Shown one piece after another: positions 55,689 to 64,000 of a stretch of 64,000 bases of DNA; within the stretch, counting starts at the first letter, position 1; each line of letters begins with the position of its first letter. The position numbers and the translations under genes were made by a program. The notes below the pieces were generated by a model, which saw only the letters and a program-made list of their open reading frames with translations, searched no databases and was not told where the DNA came from. This stretch comes from Holothuria scabra (taxonomy: Eukaryota; Echinodermata; Holothuroidea; Aspidochirotida; Holothuriidae): positions 12,871,887 through 12,935,886 of the forward strand of contig CM074195.1 of the NCBI GenBank assembly GCA_037179385.1. The letters are read 5' to 3'.

Positions 55689-57908
55689 TTCATCATAGGC
55701 TATCTGGAGGACACCCACACAAAATTGGAAACAAATCCCCTCAGTCCTAGTTCCCCGCTTAGCGACACTTCTTTCCTGCACAGTGTTAAGGGTATATATC
55801 TGAACATGACCAACAAGGTCAGCTATGAAGGCAGGAAAATCGGTGCAACACTACAAGGAAGCGGTTTCTACAGCGTGACCATGACTCACTATTTCTGGAT
55901 ATCTCCCACCCTACCCACTAACAAATTCTGACCCCCGCTAACTCCACCTGGACTCATTAACACCTAGGACCCCTCCCACCCTGATGTATAACCACCGTAT
56001 TACCTCGAGGTAGTACTTCCATGGCATAACTTCCTCAACCAGAAAATTTGGAGTTTTCCCAGGAAGGGATAATTGTTTCGATGGGGAAGCTATCCTCGGA
56101 GGAATCGTCCGAAAAATGCTCTTCAAAATAATCAGAGTAAGATGCAGGGATGGTAGTAAGATATGCCCAACGTGGGAGGGAGGGGGACGTGACATGGGCT
56201 ACAGGTTGCCGAGACGATGCGACCCGTCTGGTGATACCATTGTTTTATAGATGGCGCTTTAGATTATTCGAGTAATGTTAACTATGTTTTTTTCAGTGTT
56301 CCACAATCCTAAATAAACTCTTTCCAAAGTCCCCCTTACTAACTCTCTCCCCCTTTCGAAGAGTCAACTGAAGTATATCGACAACAAACCGATACCCCCA
56401 ACTGCCCAAAGACCCTCCTGTTCCCCGAAGGAGCTAATACGTCCACGAAGTCCTGACACAAACCTAAGTGTAAGGTAAAATACCTCAAATAAGAATCTTT
56501 AAAGTTTTGAATTGGAACTTTATACTCACTGATGTAAGTCTTAAGGTCACGTGTGTCACCACTGGACACATATAATGACACACTATGTTGTAACATTTTG
56601 GCGACACACACGTATACACAAATATTTTGCTCCTTTGTTCGTGAGACACTAGTCGCTTGTCGCGGACTCAAGTTGCGACACACTCCGACAATATTTGTTA
56701 AATTAGGGCGAGAAAAGCAGGATTTTTGAAGGAACAGCGAGGATTCAGGAATAGAGAAGATTTGTTGCAAACGGTTTTTGAAATTAAACTTGCATTTTTT
56801 GCTGAGAGGAGAATGAAAAGGCAAAAAAGTGGCTACGAACAGGTTGCGGTCTTTTTTCATTATTTAATTACCATTTATTGCAAATTTAGCTGGATTGGAT
56901 TGCATTATTAGTAGTGGTAATTTCACCGACGAGCGTGCACGTTCCTAAAGCGGGAAAGGGGGGGGGGGGGGTTCTAATAGTCTCAGGTCCAGACCAGTTT
57001 CAGCACCCCCTTCATCAACACGTACAATTTATACGGTTTTAAGTTTTTTCTTTCGTCTTATTTCTTATTTTTATATTGAATGTTTCCTCAACGATAGGAG
57101 GGAGTTCTCATAAAGTAAGGAGGGGGAGTTTTGGACGGGGAGCAGGGTGGAGCAGGACCTTTATTGGAATGGGTGGTCAGTGTACAGGTGAGAGATGAGA
57201 GAAAAAGGCTAGTTGAGAAAAACATTGAAGAAAATTCCACATATCTCTTCGGGCTCTCCTCATTCGTTATGTTTTTTTTCTTTTCAATTTTGTTAGAATT
57301 GTTTTTTCTCAAGGACTTTTTCAATTAGATTGACAAACTTCCCCCAACGGGGATGCGGGCGCCTCCAGTGTAGCACTGACCCTTAACACTGTCGTAGTGG
57401 AGGCACCTGGCAGTATTTCAAAATTGCGCGAGGGCAAATTCAGGACGGAGGAAAATATTTGGGGGAATACCTTTTGGCGTACCTCGCGACCGAGCGAAAA
57501 GCGTCGGCTTTTGTGCGACTTGAGGGAGGAGTCCAGAGGACCGCCTGAGGGTCTCAAATGGGGTCTTGGGGTCGATCTCTGTCTAAGCATATCTCTGGGT
57601 GAATATTCAAGTTCAGGATTGGTATACTGTTTGGTTCGAGAGGGGTATCAGAGTGAAACGGCTTTGAGTGAGGGAAATGGTCCTCATGGAGCCACCGCTG
57701 CACTGATCTCCCTTTGGCACCAAACCTGATTTTTGGATAGATGGTCCTTGAGAAAAACCATTACCTTAAGTAAGATTTTAGTTGGTTGGCCTTTTTACAG
57801 CTAGGAGCAAAAGATTAATTTTGAACTTATTTGGTGGTTCACCACGCTATTACACCAAAAGGTGAAGGCTGATATAGCCTACCGTACAAAAATGGAATAT
57901 TACCTCAA
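55689..57908. other. Spacer with G14 tract
   Basis: G14 near 56957-56970. CCTGTTCCCCGAAGGAGCTA at 56416 recalls the U2-SINE tail. The 173-codon minus frame 56339-56860 and 110-codon frame 57397-57729 lack domains. Nothing else. Confidence 0.3.
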
Positions 57909-58214
57909 TTTTAAAGTCCTCTGTTCGACAAAACCAAACAAGGAGTTCTGCTTCCCAAGGAAGCTACTTCCACTAAAGGACAACATTTCACTGACCGAAA
58001 TTTTTACTTCCGACTCTCTGACAAAGGACCGTCGGCGAAACCAAACATTAAACTGTAAACTCCTTCCCAAAGAAGCTACGTTCACTGAAGGACAATACGT
58101 GACCAACATTACGGCCATCAGACCATTCACGTGATTGGTCTGTCATGTATGGCTTCATTCTAGACTGGATGATAAGATCAGTGATCAGATACTAAACTTG
58201 ATCTTAGCCGGAAT
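57909..58214 (-). mobile_element. SINE with U2-derived head, second copy
   Basis: The minus strand from 58214 reads TTCCGGCTAAGATCAAGTTT, AGTATCTGATCACTGATCTT, ATCATCCAGTCTAGAATGAA. This is U2-like (5' end lost) with the same exit into CATCCAGTCTAGAATG as at 51320. The body continues CATACATGACAGACC, ATTGTCCTTCAGTGAACGTA, TTTGGTTTCGCCGACGGTCC, CAGAGAGTCGGAAGT. A second partial body unit follows (TTGTCCTTTAGTGGAAGTAG, CTTGTTTGGTTTTGTCGAAC), so the tail is dimeric. Confidence 0.75.
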
Positions 58215-60782
58215 ATTTACGATCCGTTAACAGGACAATTGCCTATCTGACAACTTGTCGTGGTCAATTTTTCTTCTAAGCGATTACTTCCAGTCAAATT
58301 TCTCCCCACGACAATCACTCACTTGAATCCTACCCGGTTTTTTTCACAGGCCTTTCACTCTTAAAAAGTTTCATGGCAAACTTTTGACCAACACCAGATA
58401 CCTATGTGTACAACCAACTGTTGGTTAAAAGACATGCAACATTTGGTCGTTGTGCCTTTTCAAAGACCAACGGATGGGCTCTTTTTTAACCAAAAATTAG
58501 TTTGAGTGTCTTTTTAGAAACCTACTAATCGACACGTTTTAACCAATAAGGGGGTTGGACACATAGCTACCCAGCGCTAGTCAAAACTTTTCTTGTGTCA
58601 TCTTTGAGAAAACTGTTGGTATTGCTATTGAGGCATTGCAAAAGTTTCTGTCTGTTCACTTTAATCTGCACAATTAATTGCAATGGATACTAGAATGAGA
58701 AATTCCAATTTTGCTTATACAAAATCCGGCACATTTTATGAATTATAATGATCAAATAAGGCAAACCACACTCTCACGAAGCAAGATCAGGGGGTGGATC
58801 ATCTGTTTCAACAATGAGTTTTGATTGGTCAGAGCGTGGACATAAGTCGCCGAAAAATTAAAATCTGAATTATTGAACACAAGTTGAGACACAAGTTGCC
58901 GCTCGTGTCTGCTCTGTATACCAGTATACATCGGCAACATTTTTGGACACAAAATGTGTTGATACAGTGTTGACCAATGTGCCTGAACTGTGTCCTGTCT
59001 ATACAGGGCTTCATTCAGTTGCAGAACTGCATAAAAAATATTGATTTTTTTCACATTTAATATTTTTTACGTTTTGTGGTTTCACGGCGTTTTCTTTTTA
59101 AAAACCGGAGTCATCATATTGAGCCTTTTCCTTTGTCCTGACACCTTTTAGTTAGTGCGTCGCCGTAGCAACAGTCAAACTGTGGGTTCATGTGAACTTT
59201 TTTTCACGCCGGCACGCTGGCGAGTTCATTGTACTGTAGGGCCTACTGTCACAGTTTGCCTTTAGACTGTTAGAAGTACAAAGGGTGAAATCATGAAAGG
59301 GCTGGAGAACGACCTCCCGTCGTTTCGGGACTATCCATGCATGCATTGCCTTTCACAAGTGGCACCTTTATAATAGTATCATAAAAGGCAACACGTGTTT
59401 TGTAACAGTGAGATAAGATTTCAGCCGATCTGTATTTTGTCCATTTTTGTTGAAAAACTCCCAATATTGGATCGCAGGATTTTTTATGCCTAGATCCAAA
59501 GCAAGGTATTTCCTAAAAGATGGATAACAGGGCCTATGAACAGGAAACGCAACATGGTGATAGAAAAACAAATAAGGCACCGCTAAAATTATGTTCAAAG
59601 CCGTAGTAATAGAAAACGTCAGTTTCAGCCCTGTTTTAAAGCAATAACATTGCTAAAGGCGCCATCTCTCTCTGTTTTGTGTGTATGCGTGTCAATGTGT
59701 GTGTGTGCGTATTTGGTTTTGTGTGGCTGGCGGTGTGTGCTCGCGTTAGTGTGGGTGGATTGCTTATAGACGAGTCCGGTCACGGAAGCGACCTGAGATT
59801 CCGGCTGTTTGAAAAAAAATTCCCCAATTCACAAGCTAGATCTAGGCCCTGTAGTAAGTGCATGGTTGTGCAATGAGAGCGACAGGGAGCACTTGCCCCT
59901 TGAGATTTCCAGGAGGGTTGTACACGACATGCTTATTTAGGTAGCACTATACGTATACAGTATGTGAATTGCCCCTAGAGATTTAGCTCCGGCTATACTG
60001 ACTCTAAATGTCCATTGCAAACCGCAACGTACAACATTAATCCACAACAAGTCCTCCCAAAGCTCCCATTCCTGAAATATACGTAGATGTAGTCTTGAAA
60101 TCAAGACAATGGTTGGGCCCTTTCCCACGTCATTAACTTGCATATATGTTCCATGTTTATTCATGGACGTAGATCTGCCATGGGGAATGTCGTTTATATA
60201 ATCCCCCAATATGTGACTTATGGGATGGTAAATGTGATCACCCGATGCTAAGTCTAAAGATATGCTGCATTTTATGGTGGCAAGTACACTTATTGTCCAC
60301 TTAACTATGATTAGTTGTTGATCTTCACTGTCACAATATGTCACAATCCTTTTCACAACCGCAATATATTAAATGTGACAACTCCCGTAAGTACTATATT
60401 AACCTACATTTGATGATTGTTCTCAATGTATGGCTTATAATTTGATAACTTTTTCGCTTTATTTCGGTAGACTGATTACGAAATCCAGCCGATAATCTGT
60501 AAATAGACTTTTTCATTATTTTCATGAATAAAATTGCAAATAATCTGGTTATATCAAGCCCACTTGCAGGTCATGGTGTGGTCCAGGAGTTCAATTTTAG
60601 TTGCCGGGGATAACCATACGAGTTACCTGCCTTTTTAAGTTTTACAGCACATTGTTGCTCTTGTTTAATTCCAATCCTCCAGTAACACTTGTTAGAAAAT
60701 CTTGTGCTCAAAACAGTCTTTACTAAATGTGTGAATATGTTAGTTCCGAGGAACGTAACCTCTGAAATATTCCCCTTAACAG
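58215..60782. other. Spacer
   Basis: TATAGACGAGTCCGGTCACG at 59766 is a lone family A terminus. A GT-rich patch is at 59675-59760. The 100-codon (58752-59054) and 139-codon (59937-60356) minus frames have no domain. Confidence 0.3.
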
Positions 60783-60873
60783 CAGTCTTCCTGGGGCCTC
60801 TAAGGCGTTAAAACCCAGGAGCTTCCGGGGGTTTCGCCCCTGGGTTCCACCAGGGGCCCTTAGGGGGAAGACT
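60783..60873. repeat. GC-rich palindrome
   Basis: CAGTCTTCCTGGGGCCTCTA at the left pairs with TTAGGGGGAAGACTCG at the right; the inner part (CCAGGAGCTTCCGGGGGTTT, CGCCCCTGGG) also folds. About 90 bp, GC-rich in an AT-rich setting. It is probably a transposon end or miniature element. Confidence 0.5.
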
Positions 60874-60904
60874 CGCCTTGCACGCTTCCGGTGCAAAATG
60901 GTCT

Positions 60905-61030
60905 AGGTCTGCCGTAATTCGTTTCGTTTCGTATTGTTTATTTTTTCAATTGCACTACATACAAATGTGTGTACAGAAATATAAAAGCAGACAATCCACT
61001 AAATTACAGTACGTAAAAAAAAAAAGGAAA
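60905..61030 (-). mobile_element. Possible LINE 3' end relic
   Basis: Minus reading gives ACATTTGTATGTAGTGCAAT, TGAAAAAATAAACAATACGA, AACGAAACGAA: a poly(A)-signal-like AATAAACA followed by a short (CGAAA)n tail, the style of some CR1/L2 3' ends. No coding part seen. The plus-strand 142-codon frame over it (60878-61306) is lysine-rich and unsupported. Confidence 0.3.
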
Positions 61031-61734
61031 AGAAAAATGGAACCAGATGAAGCTATAAGTTTTTCTAGTCTAACCACCCCAAACTATCCCAAAGTTCAAA
61101 AGAAATTTACGCCCCTTTTTTATCCATTTGGTTTAATGTTGCAAGTTTTCAACTTTCTACATCAAACCTTTTTACTGAAATTGTTAAAATTGTTCAGTTC
61201 TCCCCTTTATGAAATTCCACCTTGTACACAAGCCACGACGGTCACGTTTCTTCAAAAAAGTCATGTTTTCTTATTAAAAGGTTTTCAAAATGACTGGTTT
61301 TTCTAAATGAAATTAGCCATGGCCGTTTCTTCTATTTAAGACAGGGATTGCTGCATTCAGACCTCAGAAAAAACGCAAACTGTTACGTAATAGATAAATG
61401 AAGACCTTCCTTTAATTTGCCTAGCAGAATATGTCATATGTAAAGGGTTTTTTGTAAGAAACGAGAAAAATAATATCTAACCTTGGAGCTTTACATCCGT
61501 TTTCACATGTGGATAAGGTATGTGCAATTAGCTGATCAGTAATGAGCATTTGGTCACGTAGCAGTTTTACTTGAGGATGTACTCATTCTGGTGAAAAATA
61601 TTGAATATATAGGCTATTAAAGTACACTATATGTACTTAGTTGAACACATTATAAAATATAAGAAGTATAGTGTATCCAGGATTTTTAGTGTAGGAAGGG
61701 GATGAAATTGAAAGATTTGTCGGCCAGGATAAGA
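61031..61734. other. Spacer
   Basis: Nothing recognised. Confidence 0.2.
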
Positions 61735-61868
61735 CGTATCAAAACTTGAATATGGGCGTGCAGTGGAAGTAGCTAACCACTTGGACGTCACCTCATTGCT
61801 GGCTTCTGATTGGTTCAGGACTAAGAAGCTGCCTCTAACTACTGACGTCACGTGAAAACACTTTATAG
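61735..61868. mobile_element. J-type element end
   Basis: ACTGACGTCACGTGAAAACA then CTTTATAG (61841-61868) is the inverse of the J left end at 17301 and 43489. GACGTCACCTCATTGCTGG lies 55 bp inside. The other end of this copy was not identified. Confidence 0.45.
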
Positions 61869-62120
61869 ATCATTATTTCAGGGTAGACGATCTTGCATGA
61901 TAACACAGGAATATTTCAAATGCTGCGCTGTCGGAACTGAGGGAGGGGCACAACCTCCCATAAATTGGGCTTGTCTGAGACGGGTCAGATTTGACTAATT
62001 CCCAAACGCACAAGCTTAGGTTTTCAGCCAAAAGTTCTCCTCCCCTTATAACAGATTTCTCTTGTAGATAAAACATGATGCAAACAAAGCATGTAATATC
62101 GTTTGATATATAAGTGCTGT

Positions 62121-62213
62121 ACCTTGCGGAGCAAACGAAGTTTTTAGTTAAGCTCATATATCAGTTCGAAAAACTCATATCTGGCGGCTAAGAGAGCGGC
62201 AGCTATGCAGGCT
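62121..62213 (+). mobile_element. Mini-element P, copy 7 (diverged)
   Basis: ACCTTGCGGAGCAAACGAAG, TTTTTAGTTAAGCTCATAT, GGCGGCTAAGAGAGCGGCAG, CTATGCAGGCT. Confidence 0.55.
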
Positions 62214-63267
62214 AGCTTAGGACATCACATACAACTTTTCATAAGATACAAGTTTCAGTTACTTTCAGAATACAAGGGCTTATAAACGCCTACGTATAGG
62301 CGAGGAAGACACTTATCAGTGTACGGCGTATGATGGTGAAAGATGTACGTGGTTTATCCGAAAGATAACCTATCTAAAAAGAAATTAAAGGAAATTAGTT
62401 TTCTCCTAATTTCGGAGAACTACATGTGTTTGAAAAAGCTAATAAGCAGGGTGTAAAAGTGCGTTTCTATGACGAAGAGAAATGTTTGTGGAATATATGC
62501 CTACTCGTCTTGAAAATCACCCACACGAAAAGGCCTGTTAGTGTGTTCACCTACTTGACGTGTTCCACTGGGCCTATCAAACAGCCGTGAAAGTCATGGC
62601 GGAATGTTAGTAGTATGGTGTAGACAGGTAAATGTGCATCTTAACTTTGTCTCAAAAATAATGTATGGTTGCTATGGTTTCCACATATTTAGTAAAACAC
62701 AGAAAACGGAAGGGTCCGACGGTCTAACATTTTGTCATGAATGATGCATTATTCTTTATTTTGACAACTTGACGTATAAGAACTCTGTCACGCAGACTCA
62801 GCAGAGGTTGCTTAGTTACACTTTGTAGGGCCCCCAGATATTGAGTGATGCGTGCGGTAAGCTATTCAGGCTTCTAACTAGTGGACATATTCATACAGTC
62901 ATATTTAGTCACGTAATAACGGTCAAATATACATCTTAAACAAAAATTGTCAGCTCACAATACATTTGGCTGGATGCCAAAATAAAGGAAAACCTTAATC
63001 AGTTGAGTGAACGTACCGAGTAACGGAAAACAGTTGCTGGTTAAGGTAAAGATATTTATCATATAGGCTATATAAGGCATAGTCCTTTCTATTGCATATT
63101 AAAATTTCATGAAACTGTCCTTGGAAAGGGATAAAATACGGGCCACGCAAACTTCTCAGTCTATAAATTTTCACGATTTTCTACAGAAAATCACCAAGTT
63201 TAGAATAGTTTGAGATAATATTTTGCCAGGTGTATGTGTACCGATCGACATGGCCCTCGGAAAGGCT
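62214..63267. other. Spacer
   Basis: Nothing recognised. Confidence 0.2.
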
Positions 63268-63292
63268 TGTGTGTGTGTGTGTGTGTGTGTGT
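63268..63292 (+). repeat. (GT)n microsatellite
   Basis: About 12 uninterrupted GT units. Confidence 0.9.
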
Positions 63293-63477
63293 GGCTTTGT
63301 CTTTGTGTAAAACAGAGGACCTAAACAATAGACTTCCAGGTCCCCGGTAGTAAATTCAATAGATTTCTCAAGTCCTCGGTTGTCTAACAATGGACAGTCT
63401 ATTGTGAAGGTTAGGGTTAAGTAAGCAGACCCAATGGAGATAACAATGAAGTCCTCATTTGTGTGTAAAAACACGAC

Positions 63478-63534
63478 TGTGTGTGTGTGTGGGGGGATGG
63501 GTGGGTGGGTGTGTGGGTGCGGGGGGGGGGGGGT
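63478..63534 (+). repeat. GT/G-rich low-complexity tract
   Basis: (GT)n passes into GGGTGGGTGGGTGTGTGGG and a G13 run, so at least four G-tracts lie close together. Confidence 0.85.
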
Positions 63535-64000
63535 TGAGCGATGTGCTTTTTTGGTCGTTTACTTACCAATAAGGGATAAGTGCAAAGAGTAGACACGTCT
63601 CTTCGAGGAAGGGTGACCATAACTAACGTGCATGTTATCTGTAAGACTGAATGTTGTCACAATGATTTGTTTTCAAACTGTGAAACGACCCGGATATATT
63701 AGCGAGATCTCTGTTCTTTTTAATTACGCGAAAGAGTCCTATATATTTGACTTATTTGTGATGATATCTGACCAATTTCGCAGTAACGGACTAAAGAATA
63801 TCAGTCAAACTTAAATCAATGGAGGCTTAACATTAGGGTTAAATATCAAGTCAAATATTAGTCAATATTGTTGACTAACGTGATTAGTCAATTCAGGCCC
63901 CCTGTGGGCTGGGATTTAAGAATATGTCCACGGTTTTCCCGCCTGTCGTGTAAGAAGCGACTAAAGGGGAAACCAAATTTTACTTGAACCATACTGGAAA
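63535..64000. other. Terminal spacer
   Basis: No gene. TCAAGTCAAATATTAGTCAATATTG near 63848 is a TAGTCAA-rich stretch. Confidence 0.2.

Noticed and set aside
56339..56860. 173-codon minus ORF
   Set aside because: No domain and repeat-like content near 56416; treated as chance.

Overview
This is a 64-kb piece of an animal nuclear genome: AT-rich, dense in microsatellites and transposon-derived repeats, and poor in open reading frames. An invertebrate is likely. The evidence is a CR1/Jockey-type LINE, tRNA-derived and U2-snRNA-derived SINEs, hAT and TTAA-target DNA transposons, MITEs, and a Bcl-2-family exon pair with a spliceosomal intron. The repeat types resemble those of marine deuterostomes (hemichordate, echinoderm, cephalochordate). 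I cannot fix the species, and this placement is weak. Nothing prokaryotic is present, and no rRNA, intact tRNA gene or CRISPR array was found.

Genic material is sparse. At 642-1070 (+) two exons around a 93-bp GT-AG intron carry BH3, BH2 and tail-anchor segments of a BAK-like Bcl-2 protein. BH1 is missing, and BH2 lies in a different frame from BH3 and the anchor. At 3221-3820 (-) there is a decayed C2H2 zinc-finger plus acidic-tail reading that needs several frameshifts. A perfect 26-bp inverted repeat (151-176 and 4040-4065) encloses both. A 5'-truncated, frameshifted LINE reverse transcriptase lies at about 47357-49840 (-). One 68-codon ORF at 38340-38546 (-) is the only other reading frame with protein-like composition that I list.

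Everything else that can be assigned is repeats. A 1,469-bp non-autonomous hAT element at 5418-6886 has 13-bp terminal repeats and a perfect 8-bp target duplication. Several TTAA-flanked families (called B, C, D, E, F here, plus a piggyBac-like MITE) recur through the window and are often nested: B in C, C in C, C in D, two B copies sharing one TTAA. A TA-flanked MITE family (A) has three copies, and a long-inverted-repeat family (Q) has two. About 100-bp mini-elements (P) have seven copies. A tRNA-derived SINE family (S) has heads or tails at seven places. A second SINE family has a U2 snRNA head (51134 + and 58214 -) and at least three dispersed tail copies. Two arrays of alternating ACTCT/AGAGT dyads (H), elements ending in CACGTGACGTCA (J), several minisatellites and three strong hairpins complete the picture.

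Most of the window is therefore an intergenic or intronic accumulation of old, nested insertions, with one decayed or remodelled apoptosis gene near its left end. The most unusual signals are the U2-headed SINE and the BH3/BH2/anchor frame arrangement. Family letters are local names coined here. All similarity statements come from reading by eye.
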